From positions 38,776,737-38,840,736 of the forward strand of contig CM043869.1 in NCBI GenBank assembly GCA_023846275.1: a DNA stretch of 64,000 nucleotides, read 5' to 3'. The notes beneath the pieces are model-generated. The model had not been told where the DNA came from. It searched no databases and saw only the letters and a list, made by a program, of their open reading frames with translations. Position numbers and translations under genes: made by a program. This document shows positions 13,601 to 24,011 of this stretch, in pieces; position 1 is the stretch's first letter; each line of letters starts with the position of its first letter. This DNA is from Vanilla planifolia. Lineage: Eukaryota > Streptophyta > Magnoliopsida > Asparagales > Orchidaceae.

Positions 13601-15526
13601 CATATTATCAAAAAGCATGCTAGATAGAATATTATATTCCGATTGAAAGTGTGTATAGAATATTTGTATTATTACAAGTATGAGCATGAAAATAAATAAC
13701 ACACAACACAGAAGAAATGAAAAGGGCAAAGATCTCTATCACGGTCTCAGGAAGCTTCACATGTAGGAAGCTCTATATTGCTTATGATTTCATCTTCATT
13801 GTTTTACCAGAAGGGCTCTTAATCATAACAACCTTCCTCATCTTTAAAGGACATTTAGTGCAACTTTCTTTTGGTGAGGCAACTTATTCTACATGTTTAC
13901 ACAGACAATTGCAATCTATCAAAGAATAAGAAGACGAAAAGCTCAAGCAAAGAGATTAAAAAGAAAGACAATCAGATCACTCTCAACATCCATATTTATA
14001 GAGGAGAAGAGATTCAAATCATGACAAATATAGTTTGTGGAATTAATTTTAATCACACTCAACAACGATGTGAATGACATGCCAGGAAAATTGCAAGATT
14101 AATGTTAATCCATGATTCGATCAATCCAATCTTGGGCTGACAAGTGGCAAGTAGCGAAACACATGACAACAATGTTTGCAATTGTACACCTAATCACTCA
14201 AGTTAACTTCAAACCGAGACAACAAAAATTGGCTAAAGTGATTTCATTGACCCAACAAGCATTCGTTAACTGACTCTCTACTTAACATCCTAAAAAGAGC
14301 CTCACCTATTGGCTCATTGAACATCCCTCCACTTATTCAACAAATGCCACACTACAATGTTAACAAAGAAGAGCTACAAAAAACAAGCTCAAATGCACAA
14401 TGCACGAGAACTCAAAGAGCACATAGATGACATCCTAGATATCATGGTGCAGGCCATTAATGCTTGGGCTTTTTGTATTCAACAAATTAATCCAACAAAT
14501 TATCAACCAATCAATAACTTCCCTCAAAACCAAGGAGAGATTAACCATAGGAAGATGACGAGGCATTTGAGGGGTACCTATAGATAGAGACGAATAACTA
14601 CTTCCTTTGGATGGGGCTTGCTTTGTACTTGGTATAAAAAAACAAGTTCTCATTGTCTCTACTGAAGTTATAAGTCCTTTTGGCCATTTCATGTCTCTTG
14701 TATTGACTTTGTGAGTAAAGGCCTTTGTAATTAAGAAATGACGTAGCAAAGTGTTAGATATCAGAGTGTCATGGGCTTTCTTTAACATGAGACTTCTTGT
14801 AAAAGTATTTTTGAGTGCACCATCTCTCTCTTTCTCTTTCAACCTTCCATGATCAGATCCTCTCCATGGACTCGCTAGTTCCATCCTCTTCTCTCACACA
14901 TTTGAGCAAATCCCTGTCTCAACTCAGATCTGTCACCCTATCTCGGCATCATTGTTCACCTTTATAACTAAACAAGACAAATTTAAAAAAGACATCGCAT
15001 ATAACGACTAATTCAAAGTGAATCAAATGACCAAATGATTTGAATTACAAAAGACCGCCATAGATCTACCAACCGAGTGCTTCTACTAACAAGACCATGC
15101 ACCCTTATAAGAAACAAAAACGGGTTTATGAAACTGAACTCCAAGTGACACTACCAACGTGCAGGGATATCACAACCTAGCAATGTCGACATCGCCTTCC
15201 TCAAAAGCGGGTGGAATACCGCTCCCGAGGAAATTTACTTGAATAAAAAAATGCAGCGAAAAAAAAGTACAAAATCCGAAATCTACACATAGATCACGGA
15301 CTCTGAAGTGCTACATTCAACTATAATTGCTCTATGACTCAAATGATTGAAGGAAAAAAGTACCGGGTGCACCTTGGGATGAGGCGGAGAGAGGCGTTTC
15401 GCCGGTTCCAATGATGACGGAGGGGCTGGAACCGAAGAATGTGCCAGCGTAGAAGGAACAGATCAAGAAAAACACACCAACTAGAATAAACTGCAGCGCC
15501 CTCGTATCGAAAGCCACAGACAGCAT
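4497..15526 (-). CDS. PMT6: PMT6-like S-adenosylmethionine-dependent methyltransferase (3' end missing)
   Basis: Putative Golgi type II membrane methyltransferase of the plant DUF248/PMT (QUASIMODO2-related) family, thought to methylate pectin. Coding exons, read downward: 15526-15364, 12410-11996, 9153-8864, 8471-8088, 5008-4762 and 4635-4497. All introns are GT-AG and the phase is kept, giving 546 codons. Visible features are an N-terminal signal anchor (about residues 10-32), the SAM-binding [11 protein letters not shown] near residue 213, [49 protein letters not shown] and the last-read [11 protein letters not shown]. The closest family member I recognise is Arabidopsis PMT6 (At3g10200), from matches such as [12 protein letters not shown] and [12 protein letters not shown]. 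That protein is about 590 aa, so roughly 50 C-terminal residues (the GFVIIRD... part) are absent. I could not find them below 4497, so a final exon probably lies beyond base 1. The start is the first ATG before the anchor. Substrate is inferred from the family. Confidence 0.9.
4762..5008 (-). CDS. PMT6: PMT6-like exon 5
   Basis: The acceptor is CATAATAG|GCATAA. The exon encodes [19 protein letters not shown], then the second conserved methyltransferase-like half: [28 protein letters not shown] and [12 protein letters not shown]. The Trp codon is split TG|G at donor G|GTGAGG. Confidence 0.9.
5352..5930. repeat. Diverged ~300-bp tandem duplication in PMT6-like intron 4
   Basis: Two adjacent copies, about 5352-5655 and 5658-5930, share order and wording. 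Both open with CCAT-GTTTGAG-AAT. Both continue with TTATTATTT, then a TTCCAA block, then GAATAGAGTGC, and close with CTATTCCCTC. Many indels separate them. They could be two copies of a small non-autonomous element, but no clear terminal inverted repeats were found. Confidence 0.5.
6630..6946 (+). pseudogene. psbD: Nuclear plastid DNA insertion: internal fragment of psbD (photosystem II D2)
   Basis: The plus strand encodes a continuous stretch matching D2 residues about 70-172: [75 protein letters not shown] and AP, where the match stops. It has no start codon and no D2 C-terminus. One G is missing next to the first Cys codon, but from there the frame is open, with many amino-acid changes (for example WCQL-GG to WYQL-SG and FALIGF to FDLIDF). 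It lies antisense inside intron 4 of the PMT6-like gene. This is non-functional DNA transferred from the chloroplast. Confidence 0.93.
8088..8471 (-). CDS. PMT6: PMT6-like exon 4
   Basis: The acceptor follows a long poly-T stretch: TTTTCAG|GTGGAA. It encodes [33 protein letters not shown] and [15 protein letters not shown], then a variable linker. The donor is TTAG|GTCGGT. A second GT four bases further would break the frame to exon 5, so the first was chosen. Confidence 0.88.
8864..9153 (-). CDS. PMT6: PMT6-like exon 3 (SAM-binding motif)
   Basis: The acceptor is TTTTGCAG|GCTTGG. The exon encodes the Rossmann glycine motif [11 protein letters not shown], then [19 protein letters not shown] and [13 protein letters not shown], all conserved in the family. 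The donor is AACG|GTAACT. Confidence 0.9.
9154..11995 (-). other. PMT6-like intron 2 (2.8 kb)
   Basis: A GT-AG intron, AT-rich throughout. I see no coding similarity or clear repeat; the small open frames here have no recognisable motif. Confidence 0.7.
11996..12410 (-). CDS. PMT6: PMT6-like exon 2 (luminal N-terminal conserved block)
   Basis: The acceptor is TTGTGCAG|GTAATC. The exon encodes FRNRVVLSQ, the family signature [53 protein letters not shown] and [12 protein letters not shown]. It ends in an Arg codon split AG|G at donor GATAG|GTATTG. Confidence 0.88.
12411..15363 (-). other. PMT6-like intron 1 (3.0 kb)
   Basis: A GT-AG intron. The part around 14100-14950 is richer in GC than the rest and may be an old insertion. 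A minus-strand open frame of 149 codons at 14435-14884 has no motif I recognise. No element boundaries were found. Confidence 0.6.
15364..15526 (-). CDS. PMT6: PMT6-like exon 1 (signal anchor)
   Basis: The ATG is at 15526-15524. The exon encodes a short N-terminal tail and one hydrophobic segment ([18 protein letters not shown]), then a Ser/Gly-rich stem. The donor is G|GTACTT and the exon ends after the first base of a Gly codon. A competing donor at CAAG|GTGCAC cannot be excluded, but the chosen one joins exon 2 in frame. Confidence 0.75.
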
Positions 15527-15700
15527 CTTATTCGCTTTGCAATGCGTATATGGTTCTTTCGAATTCTCTTTTTCGCAGATTAGCTTCGACGGCGAAGGGC
15601 AAATTCAAGGAATCCAAACAGTAGAAACGCGGTGCTCACCGACTCCGGCGAGATGATGCGCGTCCACTGGTACCATTAGTTAACACCGTTACAGTTGATT
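15527..15700 (-). promoter_or_regulatory. PMT6-like leader and proximal promoter region
   Basis: The ~150 bp before the PMT6-like ATG are clearly richer in GC than the DNA beyond 15700, as expected for a 5' leader. No clear TATA box was found, so the transcription start is not placed. Confidence 0.3.
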
Positions 15701-16149
15701 AATATTGTTGTTCAGTCTTACCTAGTTTACTTATGATACAAAATTGAAAGTTGAATGAAAACAACAAAACCATCCAAAAAATATTGTGCAAGTGAGATTG
15801 CTATGTTGTTTTATATAAACGAGAAAATACTAAAAAAATAACCCAATAAAAGAATAATGAAAAAGTGGTTGACAATTGGTTATTAAAAATTTATAAAAAA
15901 TAAATAAATAAAAGCTCTAGCAACAAATCAAGCTTTTTAAAAAATTGTTAGTTTCTTATTACATAAAATATTGTTATATGATATATATATATATGATTAA
16001 TTTTAATTCAATTATTTTTTATAGTATATATACATTAGAATTTGTTTATTTGATTTTAATAATCAACCAAAAAAATAGAGAGATATATTGATATATTTTG
16101 AAGTATTTAGATAAAAAATAATTATATTTTCAATTGAATCGAAAATATT

Positions 16150-16363
16150 GATAAAACCAAAGTATAAAGAAAAACACACAAGATTTTTTTACATGAAAAA
16201 TCTTTTGAAAAGAAAAAATTATGATTATCAAATAAAAAAGAAGTCACTAATCATAAAATCTAGGTATCCTATAGTTAAAAAAAAACCATATATAAAAGTG
16301 CATCTATTATATTTTTTTCAATAATTTATATCATAATTATATATTAATTTTGAAGAAGATAAG

Positions 16364-16416
<53 letters not shown>

Positions 16417-17470
16417 AGACACATACATTTACACATGAACACTACTAACTACAGTCATATGTCTTATAAAAAAAATAAGTATACATATTTAAACATTAGA
16501 GATAATTACACATTAATTTTAAGAAAAATAGATACGATATATATATATATAGAGGAGAGAGAAAGATAGACAAAGACATATACATTATTAACTACACTCA
16601 CATTTGTCTTATAAAATAATAATTGTGCAAATTTAAAAATTAGAGATAGTTTTATCCACAATTAAAATAATGATATTAATAAGAATTAATTATAACAAAA
16701 AGACAAAACACTTTTTACTTGAAAAGGAGTAAGAGAGAGATGTTGATGTATTTTTAAATATATATTTAGGCATGAGAAATAGCTCTATTTTTATGTTGAA
16801 AATGATGATATTGATGAGGAGAAAATATAAAAAACACAATATTCTTTTTGCTTGAAAACTTTCTCAAAAAAGTAAAAATTATGATTATCAAATTATAAAG
16901 AAGTCAGTAGTCATAAGATCTGTATATTCTAGAACTAAAAGAGGAATGCATATAAAGTTGCACCCATTATTATTTTTCTTCGATCGTTTATATCGTAATT
17001 ATACATGAATTTTAAAGAAAACAAGCAACGATATATATATATATATATATAGAAAGAGATACACATTTACACTATTAACTACATTCAAATATGTCTTATA
17101 AAATAATAGTTGTACATATTTAAACATTAGAAATAGTTTTATTCACACTTAAAATGATGATACTTATAAGAATTAATTATAAAAAAAATACACAAACCAT
17201 TTTTATATGAAAAAGAGCTAGGGAGAGATGTTGACATCTTTTTAAATATATATTTAAGCATGAGAGATAATTCAATTTACACTTAAAATGATGTTATTGA
17301 TCAAAAGGAAGTACAAAAAAGACATTGTTCTTTTTACTTAAAAACTCTTTTAAAAATATAAAAATTATGATTATCAAATAGTAAAAAAAACTTGTTAGTT
17401 ATAAGATTTTAATAACATAAGAGTTAAAAGAGAAACAATATATAAAATTGAACTCATAAAACCACAAGCA
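16150..17470. repeat. Diverged direct-repeat array (units of about 490-660 bp)
   Basis: The 19-bp string AAAATTATGATTATCAAAT recurs at 16215, 16875 and 17361. At each place it is followed by a GT(C)A-TAG-TCATAA-AT segment and a GTTAAAAGA-like segment, and preceded by poly-A with CTTTTT-ACTTGAAA. Between these anchors, ACTACA-TCA-AT-TGTCTTATAAAA recurs near 16450, 16595 and 17080, and GAGATGTTGA-(T/C)-TTTTTAAATATATATTTA(A/G)GCATGAGA recurs near 16738 and 17228. This indicates an old, partly nested tandem array. Confidence 0.65.
16365..16413. repeat. (AT)n microsatellite
   Basis: About 49 bp of alternating A and T inside the AT-rich repeat array. A shorter AT run lies at 17033-17051. Confidence 0.9.
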
Positions 17471-17675
17471 GACAAAATAATTGTTGGAGCTAAGGTTTGA
17501 CTTTAAGGAAAAGCAAAAAAAAAAAATAAACATTTAATTTAATTGCTCAATCTCGTTAACGATGCATAAAAATATAAATGTATTTTATCAATAATTAAAT
17601 TATTCATACCATTACTATACATATATTTATAAAAAAACATGCAATGATACGAACGCACACATTGTTAATTGCATT

Positions 17676-18300
17676 CTCATATATTCTATAAAACAATATT
17701 ATACATACAATAACAAGGGTAAATATAATAAAAAATAATATTTACAACATATTGATTATATTAGTTATTCTTATTTTTTAAGTACTATAAAATTTTATGA
17801 TTGTAATAATTCTAATAAGACATTACCCATAAGTAATATATAGTGAATGTGAATATAGGCAAACTATCAACCTAACATGTGAATCTAAAAAAACAAGACA
17901 TTATAAAAGTAAAAAAAAAAAAGATAAATTAATGTTAGGAGAGATAATAATGCTAATGTTTTATGAAAATAAATTTATTCTTAATTTATGATTTATTTAA
18001 TGAAACCTTATGTCTCATTTGATTATTTGAACATTATTAATTTCAACCTCATATATTCTATAGAACAATAGTTGTACACAATAGCAATAGTAAATATAAT
18101 AAAAAGTTGATATTTGTAACATATAGTTTCTATATTTTATTCTTATTTTAAAAACATTGTAAAAAATTATTATTACAATAATTCTAAGAAATTATTACCC
18201 TAAAGTAATATGTAATGAATAAAAATAAAATATATAACATATGAAAACTATTAACCCAACAAACAAATCTAAAAATAACATGATGTTATAAAAGCAACTT
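17676..18300. repeat. Second AT-rich direct repeat pair (spacing ~372 bp)
   Basis: CTCATATATTCTATA(A/G)AACAATA begins near 17676 and again near 18048. Both copies continue for about 230 bp with AATATAATAAAAA, TACAACATAT or TAACATATAG, TAATTCTAA-AA, ATTACCC-TAA-TAATAT, and CTATCAACC or CTATTAACC. This is a diverged direct repeat next to the first array and possibly related to it. Confidence 0.55.
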
Positions 18301-18939
18301 GTTATAAGAAAAATAAATAAATAAATCTCATAATATATAATATAATAAAATATTAGCATACCTAATATCATATTAATTATATCACAAGACTTTCATGTAT
18401 AAAATTATATCAATAATTCTTAAGTTGAGATGATTGTGATCAATAAAAAGAAATAATTTTTCTTTTAATTCTCATTTCATATTTAGATATGAGACTCATA
18501 AATTCATTTTTTGCTTTGCGTATTATCAACGTCTTTATTACATGCTTATGAAACAAGTACAAAAGTAATTATAATGCACATGCAATAATTAAAGCTTCTA
18601 AAAATAGCAACTAAATAATATAAATTTACTTTATATTATCTTAACAAACATAACATGTGACAAACATCAATTCCATCAAATTATTCTGTTTGTTTTTTCC
18701 CTAAAAAATCATACAAAATTATTCAAATTATAATCAATTGAGAAATAAACCATTCGAACAATTTAATATAGTTTAGGCATTTTAAAATTTGATTTTCTCT
18801 CCCTTAATAATGTCTATGCTTAAGCCATTTTTTCCGTTTTCTTACTCTTTTACTTTTAAAGGAAAAAATGTAATATTTCGACAAATTTTATTAATTTAAA
18901 TGTATTATTGATTTATTTATCTCGAAATCTATTTTTGCA

Positions 18940-19140
18940 AGGTTGTTCTCACGTGTGGGGATTTTACTCTTACAACTCCTTTGCACGAGGATTTCATGGG
19001 ACGCACGCGCACACGACGTGCTTTAGAGTGGGCGGCTAAAACTGGTCGTCTTACGTCGGTCGTGGGCCCAAACCCGCTTTTGCCGACGATTTGAAACTGC
19101 CGGTATCCTCCACCGGCCACCTTTAATCCACTCTTTCGGC
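18940..19140. promoter_or_regulatory. GC-rich island with ACGT-core and TCP-type motifs
   Basis: About 200 bp are sharply richer in GC than both flanks. The island carries a palindromic G-box CACGTG at 18950-18955, further ACGT cores (GACGTG, TACGTC) and GTGGGCCCA at 19062-19070, a TCP/site-II-type motif. It lies ~660 bp before the calmodulin-binding gene and could be a distal promoter module. It could equally be a fragment of an old insertion. The motifs are seen in the sequence; the function is inferred. Confidence 0.3.
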
Positions 19141-19613
19141 CGTCGTGCCCAAATTCTCTAAAATAATATAGTAACTAATTTTTTAATATTTTTATTCTTA
19201 AATTATCATCTTTTCATAGCGATTTAGTTGCATACTTTTTTTAGCCAAACAACATAAACAGTAAAAAATTATTTACATATAAATCAAATTAGAATAACTA
19301 ATTTGATATTTAACATATAATATTAAAATATTATTCAACTAAATCATTCCTTGGCTTCAGTGGGTTACACCTCATGAGCATCTGATCACAATGGCCTGCC
19401 GTGGAGGTTTAATATGTGGCAAACATCATCATGACCGACCATCATCTAATGGGCGAGCACCAAACTAAGCCTTAAAAAAAAATCTTTTGATAAAATAATT
19501 TAAAAAAGAGTTTTTAAGTTGAATAATGGAGTTAAAAAATGGTTAAAAATCTGAGCGATAAAGTTGTGGCGAGAATTGAAGTTTCCTTTTTTATTGTCGT
19601 TGTCTCCATTACA

Positions 19614-19623
19614 CAAATAAAGG
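19614..19623 (+). promoter_or_regulatory. Candidate TATA-like box of the calmodulin-binding gene
   Basis: CAAATAAAGG sits 190 bp before the chosen ATG, at the junction between AT-rich DNA and the GC-richer leader. It would place transcription start near 19645-19655. Confidence 0.35.
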
Positions 19624-19657
19624 GGCCGCCACTGGTAATCAAGATTAGAAGAAAGAG

Positions 19658-19847
19658 ATGACCGATGACATCAACGCTTGCTGAGATTCCTTCATTCTTG
19701 CTTCGTTCATCACCTTTGTTGCTTTCTCCATCTCAAACAAGGAGGACCTCTGCCTTCAATCGTAAGGAAAGGAATAATCTCCGTTTCTCCTCCACCTCCC
19801 ACCATGGTTCAGAGAAAAGCATCAAACAAAGCGACGTCCCCTACTGA
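19658..19847 (+). promoter_or_regulatory. Two upstream ORFs in the leader
   Basis: An ATG at 19658 opens an 8-codon frame (MTDDINAC, stop at 19684). A second ATG at 19665 opens a 60-codon frame that ends at 19847, so it runs past the main start at 19804 in another frame. If transcription starts near the TATA-like box, both would be in the mRNA and could lower or regulate translation of the main protein. Confidence 0.4.
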
Positions 19848-21159
19848 AGGAAAGCAGAGCCATGGCGGGCTCGAGAGGCGATTGTCTTCTGACCTCCTGA
19901 AGAAGATGAAAAAGGGGAACTTTATCGGAGTTTCTGATTTGGGTCTCCTCGGCAAGGTTTTTGAGGACATCCAATTCAAGAAGGCAGGATCTTCGACTCC
20001 AATCAGAAACTACATGAAGCCGACGAGCAGTTCAGATGCAAGGAAGACGAACAAGTTGCAAGCAGCGGCGATTTCCCCTGTTTCTTCGCCTCGCAGGCCT
20101 TCGAGGGCGCAGAGCGGGCAGCCAAAGGAGAAGAGTTCCGTGAGTGTTAACAGAGCTACCTGCTCTTCGACTCTCAAGGATTTCAGGTTCCCCGCCGCTT
20201 TGGAACTGATGCCGGGAGCTAACGAAGCAGAGGGGAATTCAAAGATGAGAGTTTGCCCGTATACCTATTGTTCCCTAAATGGTCATTCGTTTCAGCCTTT
20301 TCCTCCTCTCAAGTGTTTTATTTCTGCAAGAAGAAAGCTTTTGAGGACCAAGAGCGGGCCCAAAATAGAGGGCCTGTCTTTGTTTAAAACCTGTGGATTG
20401 GAGAAGAGAAGGAAGAAGTCTGAAGACGAATCAGAGGAAGATGTTGGTAAAACTACACCTGATTTCTCTCTTGTTGATCACGTCCAGCCTGACGAAGCGA
20501 GCTTGGGAATGAACAAGCCAAGGGCCGAAGATGGTGAAGCCATGGAGACGGAATGGGAATATGAAGCAGGTCTGTTTCCAGATAGTACTGAAGGCTCAGA
20601 TCACTGTTATGACCAGTTTTCTGTGGACGAACCAAACGGCTTTCTCGCGCCTGAAGAAGCAGAAACAGAGTCAGAAATCGAGGAAGGAGATACCCATGGA
20701 ATCGACGAGGAAGAGTCTCATACAACCAGCAACGACAACGATACCCAAAACACTCAACAAGAACCAACGAAAGGCTTAGACTCCGCAGAACAAACGACGG
20801 AGAAAGCTAAGCCGATCACGAAATGGAATTACACACGAAAGACGACCTTCGACGATACGCCGCCAACAAAGGAGTTCAACCCGCGGCCGCCGCATTTCCT
20901 GCCTTTGGAGCCCGACCCAGAAGCAGAGACCGTGGACCTCAGGCATCAGACGGTAGACGAGCGGAAGAGCGCGGAGGAATGGATGGTAGACTACGCACTT
21001 CAACGAGCCGTCACGAAGCTATGCTCTGCGCAGAAGAGGAGGGTGGCGCTGCTCGTACAGGCCTTTGAAAACGTCATCCCGCTGTCCGTTTGCGAGGAAC
21101 CGATCGGCCATGGCCCACCGGCCTTCGCTTGCCCGAGGTCCATACAGGCCTGTAGCTAA
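19804..21159 (+). CDS. Plant calmodulin-binding domain protein, single exon
   Basis: 451 residues, with no intron. The start is the first in-frame ATG and gives MVQRK, the usual beginning of this plant family. Residues 151-156 are CPYTYC, followed by SLNGH and a PPLKCF-SARRKLL block, a family hallmark. The middle (about 190-340) is acidic and Glu/Ser-rich, likely disordered. Residues 387-427, beginning RKSAEEWM and ending AFENVIPL, form the basic amphipathic calmodulin-binding helix (Pfam CaM_binding, PF07839). Family members such as Arabidopsis PICBP bind calmodulin in a Ca2+-dependent way and are linked to stress and pathogen responses. The exact ortholog is not identified. The protein ends 24 residues after the helix. 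GC content is well above the flanks. Confidence 0.88.
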   Translation: MVQRKASNKATSPTEGKQSHGGLERRLSSDLLKKMKKGNFIGVSDLGLLGKVFEDIQFKKAGSSTPIRNYMKPTSSSDARKTNKLQAAAISPVSSPRRPSRAQSGQPKEKSSVSVNRATCSSTLKDFRFPAALELMPGANEAEGNSKMRVCPYTYCSLNGHSFQPFPPLKCFISARRKLLRTKSGPKIEGLSLFKTCGLEKRRKKSEDESEEDVGKTTPDFSLVDHVQPDEASLGMNKPRAEDGEAMETEWEYEAGLFPDSTEGSDHCYDQFSVDEPNGFLAPEEAETESEIEEGDTHGIDEEESHTTSNDNDTQNTQQEPTKGLDSAEQTTEKAKPITKWNYTRKTTFDDTPPTKEFNPRPPHFLPLEPDPEAETVDLRHQTVDERKSAEEWMVDYALQRAVTKLCSAQKRRVALLVQAFENVIPLSVCEEPIGHGPPAFACPRSIQACS

Positions 21160-24011
21160 GAAAAATCTCTGTTTGGAGCTGCCATTAACGATGGAATCCT
21201 TCATCACAGAGCTTCCTCTACGAATTAAAAGCAAGTGTGGTGTAAATATAGAAATCTCCAACTAAGTGAGCTAATTTACTAATCTTATGTTTGCAAGGTT
21301 AGTATATAATGTGTTTGTGCAGGTTTGTGTTGCTTAATTCTTGAGCTGAATTACTATAATCAGTTGGTAAATGTTCTTAGGTTGAGCAGGAACTCGACTA
21401 CTTGTCTTCTTTGATATCATTTATATGCAATGATTTCTATACGTTCTCTTTTATATTATACAGTAGTTATCCTCATCCCAATTGCAATATACTACTCTAG
21501 ATCAGGTTGAATGTTCGTAATGATTGCTATAATAAGTAATGTTAGAATACACGTAAAGAGCACTAGTTTTGACGGAGTTTGTCCTTTAGTTTGTCTTATA
21601 GATCAATTCAATTAAAATTTATCTTAAATAAAATTAAATAAATAGTTTTATGTGATTGTTGTTAGTACTTAAATCTTTTTTAAGTGATACTAAATCTCAT
21701 AATTTTTTATGTGTATTTATTTTTATGCAAATTTTAAAAAATGATAAAAAAAAGCTAAAATTTTAGAACCTATACAATAATATTAAATCATTTGATATAT
21801 TAGTCAAAGATATCGAAGTTTTAAAGAAGATATGGAATGATTTGAGTTTGTTGATTTTAAATGATTTTGGTATCAATTTGTAAAGATTTTAATCTTGATT
21901 TTGAGGTTAAATATGGCTTTTTTTAATATTTGATTATTAAATGATATATTTGTTAAGTGATGATTAAATTAAATATTCAAGGAATTTAGAAGCTTTTATT
22001 TGTATCCATTGCCACTCTTTATAGCTCTTTGGTATTTATGATGTCTTTGTATTGTATGTTTAAGAATTGGGAATGATAAAGTTTGATCATGACAATAATC
22101 TTGGTGGTAGGATCATTTTCCTCTAACGAAACATCAACTTTAATCTACTAAGCAATTCTATTTTCGCTAAAAAAAATCGTATGAAAAATTTTTAAAAAGT
22201 TAAATTAACTAGATTGTAACAAAATTCATATATTAAATTTGCGTTCATTTAATTTTCAATTGATTCTTGATTCATCATTTTTTATTCCTATTTTAGAATT
22301 TCATTTTCTTAAAAATAATTGCTCTCATTAATTAGCAACCTTTCCAATCTTTTACTTAATTAGTTTTTTCAAAAAAAAAAACTTTGTATTGCATCAAAAA
22401 TCTGTTTTTACTGAGAAAATTATATATTTTGTAATCAAGACTTATTAATAATTGAATTTAAAAAATAAACAAATACTTACAGAATTTTAAATAAAATGAT
22501 AAATGAATAAACTAATCACTATAATAATCTATTATACATGCATTGTCTTAAAAATTTAGAAGATTTATAATCTAATAATGAGATGGGTATTTAAAATCAT
22601 ATGAAGATACTTATCAATATATGAATAAAAGTCTTTTAAGTTCTAGAAAATTTGTTAAATAGATGATCTAAATATCTCCATTCAAGAGATTAATAATGTC
22701 TCCTGCTCGAATTGATTCCATGAATGATAGAGTTTTTAAGAGGTTAAACATGAAATCAAATTAAAAAAAAAACATAACTCAATATTTGCCTATCATAATC
22801 TCTACTCATGTTGTTAGAATTTAGTTCATAAGCTTGTTAATAAAATAGTTTTATTCACTTAAACAGTGATTAATTAGAGTCAAAATTTTATGAAATTCAA
22901 AAAAAATAATAATCTATCTAAACTACTTAAAAAAACAAAATTTATATTATAACTTATTAAAGTTCTCATATTAAGTAAAATAATTACAAAATATGACTCT
23001 GAGAAGAACAAATGTTTCATATAATCAAGAAAACATATGATTTCATCTTTCTTCTCTGAGTCAAACCTAAAGCAAACTTCAAAACAACATATGCATAAAC
23101 TTTATTTAATTCAAACATTTATATATTATCTTTTAAAATTTTAAAATTTGATTAATTTAATTATTATCAAAATGGATAGTAATTAAATAAATTTTCTAAT
23201 AAAAACATTATTGACCTAAAAGGGACTTCAATTTTATTTTTTAAATTTAAATTTATTTCATTTAAAAAAAATTAAAATATGATAACTATAAGAATTGATT
23301 AATAGTTTAAATTGTTTTGTATTTCTACATTTAAACTTTTTGGTTAGTATATTGATAATATTTGAGATATAATTTGTCAAAATAAAAACTCATAAATTTG
23401 ATGTATAAATAAAAACTTTATTATAATACTAAAAATCATATAAATAAATTTGAGTACCATACATGTTTCAAGTACAAACAAATACAAATAATTACTTTCT
23501 CTAGGAAATACAATAACATCGAACCTAAGAAATATAAATACAAAAAGCCAACATTAATATTTAAAGATAACTAAATTGATTAACACATCATCATGTCAAT
23601 AGATGATCTCGAGAGTTTTGGGAAAAAAAAATGTTATTTGGTTACCAATAATAATTCGATCAAACCTATCAAAGTATATAGAAAGAGATTAATCTAGTGG
23701 GAAACTAATATAAGTGAATTCAAAATGTATGAAATAAAGAGGACATACCACTCATCTAGAGTGCTTTGGAGAGGAATATCACTAAGATGTCAACTGAATA
23801 AGAAAAATGTCTAATGGAAATTATGCCCAAAATTACCTAAGGCAGAGCTCAAAGAGAACATAGCCATGAATTTGCTTTCCACCCACCAAAATAAGGTAGC
23901 CTTTACATATGAACGTTAAGAACGCTGTCGCCAAACAATACAAAGCCAACTACGCTCGACATCGTCTTCAAACGAAACGCATCAACAACCGTGGTAAACT
24001 AAAAGCAAAAT
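21160..24011. other. Intergenic region between the calmodulin-binding gene and SCL3
   Basis: The two genes converge. The first ~130 bases are the GC-richer 3' leader of the calmodulin-binding gene, and about 23900-24011 is probably SCL3 3' UTR. Between them is plain AT-rich DNA with no gene, element or tandem array that I can support. Confidence 0.6.

Larger units (their letters stand above)
15700..18900. other. AT-rich intergenic block
   Basis: Very AT-rich, with no gene. It is built largely from diverged direct repeats and TA microsatellites, listed separately. Confidence 0.7.

Noticed and set aside
14435..14884. 149-codon minus-strand open frame in intron 1 of the PMT6-like gene
   Set aside because: It begins with a real ATG, but no family motif was recognised and it lies in an intron. 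At most it is part of an old insertion.
19678..19803. N-terminal extension of the calmodulin-binding protein
   Set aside because: The open frame has no ATG there; the first in-frame ATG at 19804 gives the family-typical MVQRK start.
20453..21261. Several 66-104-codon frames on both strands
   Set aside because: They overlap the calmodulin-binding coding sequence in other frames and show no domain.
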